A stretch of DNA of 64,000 nucleotides from Cryptomeria japonica (Eukaryota > Streptophyta > Pinopsida > Cupressales > Cupressaceae). The notes below the pieces were generated by a model. It saw only the letters and a program-made list of their open reading frames with translations. It did no database searches and was not told the origin of the DNA. Numbering within the stretch: position 1 is the stretch's first letter; each line of letters begins with the position of its first letter. This document shows, in pieces, positions 1-17,600 of the stretch. The DNA lies in assembly GCF_030272615.1 (NCBI RefSeq), contig NC_081409.1, positions 26,421,406 to 26,485,405 of the forward strand, read 5' to 3'. The position numbers and the translations under genes were made by a program.

Positions 1-1670
1 TCTTTTAACTTGAGATAATGACTTGCACATTCTCCTTCTTTCATAGGATTATGTTTTTTTCCTTATCCTCAAAAATTTGGAAACTTTGATAAACAATTCC
101 TTGTCTTTTGGTTTTCTATCTCATCCTCATCTTCATCCTCATGGATTAAAAATCTTGGATATCGAGTGAAGATATTGTGAACTTTTTCATTTTCTCTCTT
201 ATGAAATCAACTATATTATGCTATTTTGATTTTATTATCATTTATATTTAACAACTTTAAAAATGTTATCACTTACATTAATTTCTAGGGTAATATTTAT
301 TTTGTAGATTCTAATAGAATTGAATACCATACCCAAACAATGTATGAACTAGTTAGTTACAGGCTAGGTTCCAAGCGTACTTGGTAACACAATTTTTGAG
401 CTTGTGTTTGTTTATGATTTAATGATTGATGCATCTAGCTTTGCTACGCATCTACTTTGAATACAATGAGAGGGTGATTTTGTCTAAGCCAAGAGACCCT
501 GCTATCTAATATCACCCAAGAAAGATACTGATATTTTACCTTGGAAATATAAGCCTTTTGTAAGTATAATTCAATGAATTGTGATAATAACTTAAAACGA
601 AGTGAATTAAAATTTGATTGAGTTCCCCATTGTATTTTAACAAATCACCTAGGAAGATGTTCGTTCCTAACAATTTCCAATTCTCTTTCCAAAAGGATGA
701 AAAAGAAGAGAAAGGAACTAATTAATGTTGGGACAGAATTTAGAAGACCTATGTTTTGTGTCTGAAAGCTACTAGCCTAGAGAGCATGGAAACAATCTAA
801 AGTCATGGGAGAGAGTTTCAGTTCTATCTCCAGAAATTATGTCCAGTACTCTTGTATTGAATTTTTAAATCCCTCTAATTTTAAATGTTCACGAGGAAAC
901 TCTAAAATTTTAATAAAATACATAAATGAAAACCAATTTTGTTTTCGTCGGAATAGTTTTGAAAATCACATCACCTCAGTAATTGAACTGTAACAATAAG
1001 ATTGCATACAAAGTGCAGGTTTGCTATGAAACATGTTAAAAGGGTTAAACTGTTTCAATTAATACAAACACTGGAACTATTAAACAACAATAGCTTGTTG
1101 GTAATCAAGATTTTGGACTATACCCACATTTTACACCTTTTCATATAGTTACAAAGAACATAGAAAACATGTACGCGGAACTACAGATTCCAACATATGT
1201 AAAAATACAACAATATAAATAAGAATGGGAAGCATGTGGAGAATGGTTAAGACATGCATAAATAAAAGGAAAACAAAATTCTCTCAATGTGTATCACAAA
1301 CAAATCAAGGAAAAAAGCTTTTAGGCAGGGGACCGATATGATCATAAAAATTTCAAAACTTCCAAAGTATAGAGCATTTGAGATTTTACAGAGAATGCGC
1401 TAATTCAGCTTTATTCATGATGAGGCATATTCACAACTTTTGCAGTCGCACCATGGTGTTGTTCATGTTGGCTCTATTGGAACCTGCAATTAAGATTCAA
1501 TATACGTACATTACTCAATAAGATTAACTATGCAACATAATGAAATATTGAAAAGTGTGTTATCTTATTGAGCTTCGCTTTGTTTTGAGAATAGTTTAAT
1601 ATTCTCTACTTAACAAGGCCAACCACGTGAAGGTGGAAGCTCATTTGGCCCCTCCCCCCCCCCTAACATC
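1..1670. other. intergenic, no gene recognised
   Basis: This AT-rich stretch has only short open frames, none with a recognisable domain or coding bias. A 10-C run sits near 1,653-1,662. Nothing here could be assigned to a gene or a named element. It may hold the downstream end of the CACTA transposon that follows, but no terminal CACTA motif was convincingly found. Confidence 0.5.
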
Positions 1671-1675
1671 ACTCT

Positions 1676-1905
1676 AAATTCCCCGTTAACATCTAACATT
1701 CATTCATTCTTTCATTCATTCTTTCATCCATTATTAAAATATAACATTCATTCATTATCACATAAGGTTCATTAACACATAAAATTCATTAACTTTCATT
1801 AACACGCAACATTCATCAATAATCATCAACACATATCATTAATGAACATTCATTAGCACATAATTACATTCATTAACACATAAAAATCAGTCATTATCAA
1901 ATAAG
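1676..1905. repeat. degenerate CATTCATT / ATTAACACATA minisatellite
   Basis: Short motifs of the type CATTCATT, TTCATTAACACATAA and CATTAACACGCAA recur about a dozen times with small changes. The unit length drifts between about 8 and 27 bases. The array lies immediately downstream of the last recognisable exon of the minus-strand CACTA gene region, so it may be part of that element's subterminal region. Confidence 0.6.
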
Positions 1906-1916
1906 GTAGATTACAA

Positions 1917-4745
1917 TCATTTCTTTCTTTGTTTTTTTTTTGAAGCTATGTAAAGTCTAAGTGGAGAATCGTCTTCTTCATCATTTCCCCCATCTTTGGA
2001 TGTTCTGCCCTCTTCTCGTGCTCTTGATGTATGCCTAGTCCTATACAAAGGATGAGGATGCTGAACCAAAGGGGGGTCCTCTGCAATAACAAAGAATTGG
2101 GTTAAATTCAAAACATTTTTTATTATTGTTACAAGTATTTCATTAATTTAAAGAACACAACCGTTACACTCTTTACCTGATGGGGCCACATCATCTTCCA
2201 CATCATTTTGTCTAGCCTCAACCTCGACATGTTGAACACCCTCTAGATCCTCTGGAGTTGAAATACGAAACGTTACATTAATCAATACACCAATTGCAAT
2301 TAAATTTGTTTAAAGGAATAACAGTGGTCCTCTTTACCTGATTGGGGAACATCACGTTCCTGATGTTGTCTACCTGGATCATGCTCCACTTGGTCACCAC
2401 CGACTACATGCTCTAAAATATTAACAATAAAGGTTGCATTAATTACTACACTAATTTTCAATTTAAGATGTTTAATTATATTAATAATTACATTAAAAAA
2501 ATTGAATAGTAAATGAATACCTCCACTACTAGGATGCACATCCGGACCTTCATGTACAGGTTTTGTTCCACGATTATCATGTTGCATTCCAATGTCGTGC
2601 GCAGTGTTATCATTGCTTGCTTATTTAAAAAAAATATAGTCACTTTATGTTGAAACTTAACATCAAATAGATTATTGGTTAAGTATTCAATTTGAAATAA
2701 TTTTCATTTATCTTATTTACCATTGTGATAGATGCATCAGAATCTCGTGTTTTCCCACTCAATTCTCGTAGCCGTCCAGCCACGGCTATATAGCCTTGTT
2801 GGTAGCCAATTCTCTTGTCATCTTTTGTGGGCGCTCTATTGAATTCAGAGCCCTGCATTTTTGCTTAGTATTGTGAATTTTGCTTGTATTGTTTGATCAA
2901 AAAAAATTGTTTACAATTTATAAATATTTTGATGTGATACTTAATTTACTGATTCTTACAATTCATGCGGCAAGTTTCATATAACCACCAGAGCCGAGTT
3001 TGTGTTGCCCATGCTTTTCTTGTCTTGCCTTGGTTGCCTTTGACGTGTCACTCAATCTATGAAAAGTTTGAAATATGTTAGATTATATAAATATAATGAA
3101 TAATTAGTACATATTCACATTCTTAATAGTATTACATACCTTCTTCTGGCGTCTGGTGGTGTATTTCTTTTTTTCCTTTCAATTCTCTCCTTTGCATCCA
3201 AAATCAAGTCCTTCCACTCCCTCTCTGGAATCATGGGGGGACGCTCATACTTTACGTTCTTCTCTAAATGTGTCCTGTATTGGTCCCTCACGTACTTTAG
3301 ATATGTGCCAGCTTTTTCCAGGAGCTTAGTCTTGTCGAATGTGTCATTTCCAAACAACCCTACCATATGGTTTGTGAGTTCATCTTTTAACTTTTTTTCT
3401 TGGTCATTCCACCTTTAAAGCAAAAACAAACCTGTTAGATTTAGAAAGAAACTGAAGCTACCTTTGATATAGTTCAAGAAATGGATAAAAGGAAAACTAT
3501 TCTAGCAATGATATGAAATCAAAATAGTGGATAAGGGTTAGTTCACGTATGATGTTCCACCTTTTACGTACGGTGGGGCCAAATATCTGCATGTAATGTC
3601 ATTAAGATTTTTATAAAAAATATCATTTCCTACAAAAAAAACATGGGATCATTAGTCCAAAATGAGTGATCAGTAAGTAAATTACAATTAGACTATATAT
3701 AATAATAATTTTAAAGTACTTGGAACCTTCTGTATCTTCAAGGGAATCAATTCTTCATCGCTCACCACCAATGTGGCCTGCAACGTTCCCGTACTAGCAA
3801 TACGGGAAGATCCAGGAAATGACGGTATGTTATCACCAGTAGTCACCTCTGGCGCATCCTCATGTGCATCTCCTACCACAGTAAATGAATCCACTATGAA
3901 ATGCCTCCAAGAAAGAACACTTCAAGGGTAATAAACACATAATGAAAGAGAGAGAAAAAGAGGGATCTACCACCAGTGAGCGGGTCAACATGAGCCGGTG
4001 CAACAGACGATGTCTGCATGCTACTTGTTGCCGACATTGCAGTCGGCAACACATCTGGGGTCGACCTCGGACCCATGTCAGCACCTGAAGAGTAATACAT
4101 TAAATATATAAAACATTAAAAAAACAAGTTCACAAGTCCAAAGGAGTGGTTTTAATATATAGAACATGGTCATCACCTGAACTACCTGCAATACCCTTAT
4201 CATCACCACCGGGATGATGAGGCCTTATAAATGTTTGTAAAAACAACACATACATATTTTAGTTAATGACTAAAAGAGAAAAAAATATAAACCATTATTG
4301 AACTTTTGTTATGATTAAGCTTTCATTACTGCTTACTTGCAAGTTTTCCATTGTCCGCAACAATAGTTGCACCCTCTATGTTATCTCATCAGTCTAAGGG
4401 CTTATGGTTGCCAAATCAACAATCTCTTGGCTAATTTTTCTAATATTCTTTTGTACCAATTATATAGGGCTTGCACTAAGTGTGATGTCATCAGCGCATA
4501 ACACTGTCGAGTGCCCCACATCCCTATGGAGGTGCTAAGGTACTGCAGGTTCCTTTCCCTTATCCCGAACATCCGTCTGTGACAAGAATATAATTAACAC
4601 TATCAAAATTACTTCAAAACACTCAAGAAAAGATCATAATGTAATGGTTTGCTTCTATCTAATTTGTACAATTACAATGAGGTTTACCTGCTCCATAGAA
4701 GTGTCGAGACCTACACCCCTATCTGTGCTATGTGGTGGATCCATG
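1917..4745 (-). pseudogene. CACTA accessory gene, Transposase_24-like exons
   Basis: Small minus-strand exon-like blocks separated by AT-rich introns with AG|GT borders. In order they give a segment starting MDPPHSTDRG (about 4,742-4,689, ending at a GCAG|GTAAAC donor), a Ser/Thr/Pro-rich linker (about 4,095-3,975 and 3,895-3,720), a helical basic block (3,415-3,140; key pieces YLKYVRDQYR and MIPEREWKDLI), then KHGQHKLGSGGYMKLA (about 3,055-2,965) and KRIGYQQGYIAVAGRL (about 2,850-2,760). The LGSGGY motif after a REWK helix is characteristic of the Transposase_24 / TNP1-type protein of plant CACTA elements, thought to bind DNA and help transposition. The last open block (2,111-1,917) ends in a lysine-rich tail. 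It may be spliced to the SET exon upstream as one protein. Exon borders are read by eye, and the intactness of the whole frame is not established. Confidence 0.6.
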
Positions 4746-4839
4746 TGGCCCTATGACAAAGAAAAAATATAAAAACGTTAGCGAAATGAAACCAATAGAC
4801 TTAGCAAAACCTTAATAATACAATGGTTTATTGGATTCA

Positions 4840-5840
4840 TTAATTGGAAGTTGGCTTAAATGGTATATATATAGTACGTACCACCCCCATGATAGTAACT
4901 TTGTTTGTATCTATACGATTCAAATTGTAATCAATTAGCAGCTCTTCCCCTGCACTTATTGATTTTATCGCACATACAAACACACAATTTCCCTCATGTG
5001 CCTCAAATATGCAATTGGGTTGCTTATTAGTTGACCCAGATCGTGTACTATTTATAAAACCTGCAATATTCCCTGTTGCTTCTGGCCTTCCATCAATGTA
5101 TACAACCACTTGTTTACTTTGATCATTATCTTTTTGTTGTATATAATTGGCTGACAGTGCATACCTACGCATACTTTTTTTATATCGAACAATTTGCATC
5201 CAATCATTATAATTGTAACAAGGTCCAACAAACTCCATCAATTCAGCAACTTTGTTGTAATAGACCTTTATGTTGTCCATGGAAAATAGGCCCAAACCAT
5301 GTAACGACGAAGGTGTTATGCGATATATCCTCTCATTAACACAAAAATCAGTGTTTATTGGAGGAAGTTCCTTGGGTACACATTGTTTCAATAGATGTTT
5401 GTACCTCAAGGGCACCTCAATGTCGCCTTTGGTCTCATCATCATAAGAACATGACCCCCCTTGAGCAAGAAAAAATTCCATGCGTTTATTGAATTTTCTT
5501 CTAATATTTTGACCTCTAGTTGATCTCCCTATTTGAGATCTACTACATGTCTCACTTTCCTCTTCTATTCCTGCATTTCCCTCACTCAAGGAAGACACAT
5601 CTGACAAATACCTATTTGGTGATACCTGTGCACCATCAAATGAGAGAGTTAGTTGCAAATGAGAGAGATATTTTGCAAATGAGGGTAATATTGATGAAGA
5701 AGTTGGCCATAAAGTTGATGTTGAGATTAAAATTTGAGTAAGTCCAATTGGGGCCTCAAGTGTCGATAATTGTATTAGATTTGTTGCTAATGTTGAGGTT
5801 TGAAAAACTGAGGAAGTTTGTTTTTCTTGTAATTTTTAAA
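4840..5840 (-). CDS. SET-domain protein exon inside the CACTA element
   Basis: An open frame of 272 codons (4,840-5,658) that stays open upstream to about 5,840, suggesting the exon starts near a TTACAAG acceptor-like site. A SET domain spans residues about 112-250 of the 272: SLHGLGLF (118-125), a YxNYxDWM insert, NIAGFINST (197-205), QPNC (213-216) and AIKSISAGEELLIDYN (230-245). SET domains transfer methyl groups from S-adenosylmethionine to lysine. The conserved tyrosine of the LIDY motif is present. The usual NHSC pseudoknot motif is altered to NST, and no post-SET cysteines follow, so activity is uncertain. The frame is uninterrupted although the neighbouring transposase has about seven stops. 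It sits between the DUF4216 and Transposase_24-like regions on the same strand. It could be a captured host gene, or part of the element's second protein. A separate upstream exon near 5,943-5,880 ends at GATAG|GTATAAG. Confidence 0.72.
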
Positions 5841-5939
5841 AAATATATTATTTCTATAAGGTGTATTGACTTATACCTATCGATCCATGAGACTGTGCAG
5901 GATCCTCGCCAAAGGGGTTCAGGTTCCTGCACCAGCAAT

Positions 5940-6245
5940 TGAGCATCATAAGCATTACATTTGTAATTTGATAAACAATAAATACTGCAGTATCATAAGC
6001 ATCATAAGCATCACATATGTATCATCATATATGTAATTGAGCATCATAAGAATCACATATGTATCATCATAAACATGTAATCCATCACATACCTATCATA
6101 AATCACCATCCATCATATAGCTAATAAGTAGTCCACATTCCATAAATAAACACAAAGTTCAAAAAATGTCACATGTATCATCATAAGCATGTAATCCATC
6201 ACATATGTATTTTAAATCACCATCTATCACATAGCTAGAGGTGCA
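5940..6245. repeat. degenerate GCATCATAAGCATCACATATGTAT repeats
   Basis: The units ATTGAGCATCATAAGCAT, CACATATGTATCATCAT and CATGTAATCCATCACATA recur several times over 300 bases with indels. The repeat separates the transposase gene from the SET-domain exon of the CACTA element. It may be an intergenic spacer or decayed subterminal repeat. Confidence 0.6.
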
Positions 6246-6385
6246 TCATGAATTAATTAAGTAATGGCATTAGAATTCAAAACATATGAATTATTTATGT
6301 AACCATATAAGTCAAATCAATTTCTAAAAAGATATCAATATTAAATAGATAATATAATAATCGCATCTCATACATTTCATTCATG

Positions 6386-10775
<4,390 letters not shown>

Positions 10776-12660
10776 GGTCCTCCTTCACAGGCAAAAAAAT
10801 CAGGCTATGGAAACTTCAGTGCAAAAGCTTCACAAAAATTGCAAATCGAACCAAAACCATTTAACTCTTCTTTTTCATCTTAAAACATTGAACTTAATAG
10901 AGAACGTATTTAATGTAGCTAATTGTGTGAATTTCTGAGCATTGTGTCTGCAAATTATTACTAAAAGTTTGCCTATTGCAGACTTTCTGAGAGACATTTT
11001 TTAGTATTCTAAGCCTTGGTTCTTGTATTTTTACTGGTGATAAGTTGGAAACTTTATGGCAAACCTGTAGCCAATCGATCTAATTTTGACAAGTTATACA
11101 CCAAGCAAACAGGAATCTAGAACTAGCATTGTTTGCAAGTCACCCCTACCCTATGCCATGGGTATATGACTACCCAGAACTCCAGTTTAAGCATTAAGTT
11201 ACATCATTATTGACCTTACTTTGGGATGCTATGTATGAGATTGGAACCTTTTGTAAGGTGTGATCAATGTGCTATCATAAATGCAAAGCCAAAACCATTT
11301 TGATGAGATCATGATCCCACTAATACTATTTTGCCTTGTTAATTTTGTACCCACAAAAATGATAGAACCAGATATAATATGCCATCAATGCCCATATACC
11401 GACAATGCTCAAGATGAGCCACTTAGAGGTAGAGTTTAACCACTTTCCATATAGGTAGATTATCTCTAACCTCATTTTCCCTATAGGTAACTGATTAGGT
11501 TCATTTTAGAGTCTTATTTCCAAATATGTACCTCTATGTTAGCTTTTTGCTTTATTATTTGCCTGTTTATGCTTAATCTTGTCAATTTTGCATAATTTTA
11601 CTTAGTTCTTGCATCTTCAATGAAATTATATCTAATCATATCCAATCACATCAAAATGGAACAATTAATCATATTGCTAGTCTCTCCTAGAGGAATTAAA
11701 TTGAACCAAATTGACTATTCCCTAATAAATGTTTTGAAATGGTGAATGTATAAGTTTGTAGTTTACTTTCCTAGACTAGGACCCCATTTCGTCAACATTT
11801 CACTATGAAAGCATAAATATTTTTTCTTGAAGAGAACATCTTACAGATTATGCTTCAATGTATAACACATTTTCATAATCAATCATTCGACTTCACATGG
11901 ATAAAAGAATTCACATATTCTAAATCATGATCTAATGATGTGAACAACTCATATGCAACTATATGGCATGCAAAGCATTTATTTTAACATACACTTATTC
12001 ATCCACATTGCAGGGATAACAATACAAGGCTCATATATTGGTCTAAGAGGATGCCATGGTCTCACAAAGTAACCAAGAACCATATGAAATGATGGTCTTG
12101 AATCCACACACAACTAGGGAGGATCCATACGATTATGTATGGCTTCCCCCTTGTTTGTTTAATGGGATTAGCCTCCAAGACATAGCCGTCAATAATCACT
12201 AAGAATGTAGAAGTGGATCGTAGCTACCCATACAACAAACACTTACCCCTATCCTCAAATTTTCCCAATGTTTGATTCCTTATATACACTCATCCAAGGT
12301 TATCTACGTCGATCTTGGTGAGGAATCACATCACAACAAAGAAGGCAACATTTAAAAATAGCAAGAGTTTCACTAAACTACCAAAGATCATAAATATTGA
12401 AAGAAAGAAAAAATAGTACCAATAATAAGTCAAATAAATGTGTTCAATTCCAATAGCAAATCAAACATAGCCACAATAAATACACAATAGAGAAAACTCA
12501 CAATAGTGATTAAACTAATTCAAACAAGATAAAATAAAATTGTTGGCCCATGCAACAAAGATGAGAGATCATCAATAATTGAAGGAAACTTCACAATCCT
12601 TAAAAGTGCACATTACATAACTATACGACTAGAAATTGTGGCTAAATAGAGTGAAGATTC
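10776..12660. other. intergenic, nothing recognised
   Basis: AT-rich, with stops in all frames and no recognisable protein, RNA or LTR signature. It may contain the 5-prime terminal region of the CACTA element, but neither a terminal motif nor a clear subterminal repeat was seen. Confidence 0.5.
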
Positions 12661-12664
12661 ATCA

Positions 12665-13010
12665 TGACTCCAATAATAGTCCCTCATGCATGCATTTGTG
12701 GCATGAACACAAAAACTCCCACATGGCATGGCCATGTACCTAATGGAGAAGACATGCCTAGGTTACATGCCCAAAAAACATGACTATAATAATAGTCCCT
12801 CAGGCATGCATTTGTGGCCTGCACACTACAAATCCTAACATATCATGGCAATACATCTCATAGAGAAGACACACCTAGGGCCACATTGCACATAGCAACG
12901 TGCCTCACAAAGAAGACATGCATAGGGCACATGCCACATAGCAATGTGTCTTATGGAAAAATGTGCATGCATGTCACACACCAAAGCTATATGTATACAT
13001 CATGAGGCAC
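12665..13010. repeat. diverged tandem repeat, about 110-bp unit
   Basis: The phrase AATAGTCCCTCATGCATGCA occurs at about 12,674 and again, with one change, near 12,792, each followed by a TTTGTGGC...GAGAAGACA...GCACATG block. A third and fourth, shorter, diverged copy follow (AGAAGACATGCATAGGGCAC; CACATAGCAATGTG). Confidence 0.65.
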
Positions 13011-14035
13011 ATTCATATGTTATCAAACACAACCTATTGTATCTAACATGAGTTCCTCTCTACATGTGTGCAAATCTTCCAACACTAATCGCCACTAAGA
13101 AGGAATAATATAAAATGCATCTTCAAATATTTTTGTGTGTGTGTGGAATTGTGTCTTTGAACCCAAATCGCTACCATCAACAACATGTAACCATCACCTA
13201 CACTATATCAAAACATAAGTATGGTGTGACATCATATTTATTTGCATAATGTCAAAACACATGCAAACATGAAAATCATCATAGCATGACAAAAATCAAT
13301 CTCCACATGTTGGAACAAAGATATAAATAAGATAATAGGGTAAGAGGAAACCCGTACCAAGAACCACATACCAACTATCGGCAATGCCATCAAGATAAAT
13401 GTAGGATAGGATACCACTATGAGCCATCCAATGGTCCATTCTATGAGGAGAACTAGGGGATACTATCTTTGAAAGGTGTGGTCAATAGAGATAATCCCTA
13501 CTAATGCCACAATATGTCACCATAGCTTCTTGAGTTTTCCATTCTTCTACTTAACACCACATTTATTGAGTTCCTCAACAGCGAGGTTGGTTCTCAATAG
13601 GATGCACAAGCATGGTTTCATCATACTTGTACAACAATACAAATTCATTTTTCTAGTTAATTACTTAGTGTAAAAATAACTCCATTACATAACATAGGGC
13701 AATAATCACCATAAGTTTTCAAATAAACTGCCCAAACATCAATTGGAGTTACCCTTTCTAAGGTACAAACATAATTTATTTATAACTTCAAAATTAAAAT
13801 AATCACAATACATCAAAATAAGTTCAATAGTGCATGGAAATAGACAACATGATCCATAATTAAACCCATAAATTACCCTAATTGGATATGCTAATAAAAT
13901 GGTGTCTCAAATAATAGAGATTATGTTGGACCTATAATAGAGATCTGGACTTTGTTTCATCATACACAAGCATGGTTTCATCATACTTGTATCCAAATAC
14001 ACCATCCATAGATAGGTACTCAGTACCACAATCTC
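13011..14035. other. intergenic with a duplicated 26-bp phrase
   Basis: The string CACAAGCATGGTTTCATCAT plus ACTTGTA occurs at about 13,605 and again near 13,965. Otherwise this is AT-rich sequence without a recognised gene. Confidence 0.5.
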
Positions 14036-14039
14036 ATGG

Positions 14040-14570
14040 GTACCCTTTTAGCTGAATTTACCCTATATTTAGGTGAATCTACCCTTGTATCATTCCTTGA
14101 TCTAGTATGTCATTCCACCAATCAATAATTTTTCCATATTCTTGGGAGAATACACTATCCCTTAGGTGAATATGCCATATCCTTAAATGAATCCTCCTTG
14201 TCATCATCCTAAGTCCTCTTTTTGTTAAGTCTTATCCCTTCATCTTTAGGAAAATCCACCTATCCTTATGTGAATCTACTTTCTCTTAGGTGAATCTATT
14301 TCACATAAATCATTTATCTTATCCATCTTTCTTACGCAAATGGTGAATTTTTCCTATCCTTAGATGACTACACTCCCATTTAGGTGAATCTATCTAGTTT
14401 TAGTCTCCTTCCATTATTTTGTCCAAATTTGTATCCTCTAGTTTACATGAATCTACTTGTTCTTAGGAAAATCAACCCTATCATTCTAAGGAAAATTCAC
14501 CTTGTCATCATCCTTAATCATCTACCTTTCAAGTGTATAGTCCATCCATCCTTGGGAGAATCTAACATAT
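14040..14570. repeat. degenerate CTTAGGTGAATCTAC repeats
   Basis: At least eight variants of the phrase CTTAGGTGAATCTACC (for example near 14,070, 14,161, 14,187, 14,266, 14,286, 14,380, 14,463 and 14,497), with irregular spacing of about 20-90 bases. The block ends just upstream of the phytocyanin-like gene and would lie in its promoter region. Confidence 0.65.
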
Positions 14571-14613
14571 TATTGAGTTCAAATCCTCATGAAATACAGT
14601 CATGTTTATCTCA

Positions 14614-17600
14614 ATGATGGCTCCAAATGCATCCACTTATTGCTTGATCTTCATGGTGATGGGATTCACTTTCATGAATATGATGGGGTGTTCAGCAGAA
14701 CAACATGTGGTGGGGGACGACAAAGGATGGGATCCTGCCTCAGATTTCAAAGGATGGGCTTCCCGCAAGATCTTCCATGTTGGAGATAATCTCTGTAATA
14801 TTGCCCTTCCCTTGTTATAAATTTGTTCAGAAATTTTAGTAAGCCCTTTGATTAGGGTTTATAGGTTATATATGTATGGATGCTATTGGTTCTTTCATAT
14901 CTATTTAAATCCCATCTGTAGATATTAGATTGGATCTTTCACCATGCCCTATGCCATGGTGAGTGCCTGCTTTTAGATCTTGTCAATCTCTTTTTGTTGG
15001 ATTTTGCCAAGATCAAGAAGTCATTGAAATGTACAAGATAGAGACATAATATGGGACAAGAATAAACTGTATTCTCATTAATAGAAAAATGATCAACAAT
15101 CAACTGGATTATCTAGTTACATATAATGTAGATGAGCCTTCTTATATAGGCAAGGCTAGGGATATGTATGAGCACACAAATATGACATGTGGCTCAATAA
15201 GAAACAAGGGTAGGTAGGAAATAGGTGTGGGTAGGTAGGAGAAATAATATAATATTCCACATGAGGTGGATCACCCACCGAAGGTGGAATTATCACTCCA
15301 CAATAAGTGGATATGATAGTGTAATAACAAGATCAACACCATAAGAGGTGGAATTCCTCCTACACACACTATCCCAATGTGGCACAAACACCCAAGTGTC
15401 TCATATCCAAACTACTATGAAATGCATTATCCTAAGTAAACTTAAGTAAGTGTAATAATATCCATGATGAATAATTATTTACACCAACACCCCCCCTTAA
15501 GTGCAACTTAGGGGAATGCACTTAAGTCTACAATGCAACTAAGCAATGCAAGATGGGTCCCGGCTACGAGGCCATGTTAGGTACCCATGCACAAATGCAA
15601 ATGCATGCAAACCAATGCAATGAAATCTCTCACAAAGTGGGGAAAGAGAGAAAAACCCAATGGGAAAAAACCCTCCCCCAAAAAGAGAGATGAAAGCTAT
15701 ACAAGAAACTCTCAAAGAAGTATGTGAGGAACAAAACCACGTGTGAGGAAATAGTCCCCCCCATACGAGAGAAGAAGAGAAGTCAAACTGTGATCCTCCC
15801 TCAATGAAGAATCTGCACCAATGATAGAAGCTCGATGTATGAAGAAACTGCTCCACGAACGTCGAACAACATTCCTCCCCTTAGGAAGAAACAAAACCAA
15901 AGGTGTATCCATGAAGTCTCCCCAATCATGAAGGGAAGATGTATGAAGAAAACTCATGATGAAAAGAATCTCTGAAAACTGCTCAAGTGTCCCCATGTCG
16001 ATGCTGAAAGATACCCCTTCCAAAGATGGTAAACTGTGCCATACTGCTGAAAAAGGAACTCCAACATCTAGTGGAGATGGATGTAGAACAATGTCCAAAG
16101 ACTCATGTGTCTCCTCAAAGAATAAAGAGACCTCCTCCAGCTGCTGTACATAAGTATCCACAATCATGTCAACCTCGAAAGAATGATCATGTAGAGAATG
16201 AACAAGAGGGTCAGAGTGTGCCCTCGCAACAATCGAAGAAGGATCATCTTCATCAAAGAGAAGATGTATGTCATCAATGATGTCTCCCAAATCTGCAATG
16301 TAGGATTCCACAAACAAACCTGCAATATCTGTCATGTAATCATCCCATGAATCTGAAGCTGGAAGACAATGTATATCCTGCTGCACTGAATCACATGAAG
16401 GCAAAACTGTCGCACTATCCACATAATCAGGTGCAATAGGTGATGTGATATCAATATGAGGAGATGAAGTACAAGACTCAAGAATGGGGTTACATGTGAG
16501 AATCCCCAAATTCAAGTGTCCAAAGTTCTCCTCAAAATCTGAATCATCACAATAAGTGTGATCATCATGTGTAGAATCATCATCAGCATCAACAAAATCT
16601 GAAAAGGAGTATAACCGAGATGCATGATCAACCACCCCAGTCGCAATGATAGCTCTAGTCTCCATGTCTCTAATAAAAACTGAGTCAGGTGTGAACTCCA
16701 CAACTCTCTTAGTTGCGCCATGTGTGATTTGATAGATAGAAAGGAGATTGTTTGTCAAGTGGGGTACACACAACACATCATTGAAGGAGTTATCCCCAAT
16801 GTCAATAGATCCTTTCCCAATCACATCCATGTATGTATGATTGCCCATCAAAATCTGTGGCATGGTGCAAGGCTCAAATGTAGAGAACATAGATTGTGAA
16901 GATGCCATATGATGAGAAGCCCCTGAATCTAGAAGCCATCTCTCTGAAGTATGATTTGTTGTAGCACATAGAGCTTGTCCTTTTCTTGTTCCAAAAGAGT
17001 GAGTCTTTCCACTTGTAGAAGCCATGAATGCTTGCCCTTTTCCTTTTGAATGTGAGGAAGTGGAAGTTGATGAATCATCCTTCTTGTAGACTTTAGGCAA
17101 ATCAATGTTATGCTTTTTGATGATATGTGTAAGCTCATCAATCTTCTTAGTATGGCAACGATGTTCCTCATGACCAATCTTTTTACAATAGGCACAAGTA
17201 GGTCTCTCTCTCTTTGGTGAATTATCTTTCTTGGAAGAAGATGAATCTCCTTGTTGTGGAGAAGATTGTGCTTTTTCTTTAGGCTTTGATTGCCATTTCT
17301 TCTTGTTTGAGTTGTCCTTTCCTTGATTTCCTTTGTTTCCTTGAGTTGCTACTAATGCTTGAGACTTAGAAGAAGCCTTAAGAATGCCCATGCTTATCAA
17401 CTTAGTTTGTTCCATCATCAACATTTCATTGAAGGCATCAAATGTAGGCATTTTGTAGCTTGACCCCATTGTCATTCTATGAGTTTGGAAACTAGAAACA
17501 AATGCTGCATATTCTTGTGGAAGCTTCCCTATCAAGTTGAATATCAATTGAGTATCCTTCTTATCAATGCCACAATCTTTGAGTTGTGCCCTCAACTCAT

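Noticed and set aside
10801-10830. CAGTG as a possible CACTA terminus right of the transposase
   Set aside because: A five-base match alone is expected by chance. No partner terminus or 3-bp duplication was found.
16512-17195. Minus-strand frames of 69 and 88 codons inside the gag gene
   Set aside because: Shifted-frame shadows of the gag-protease frame.
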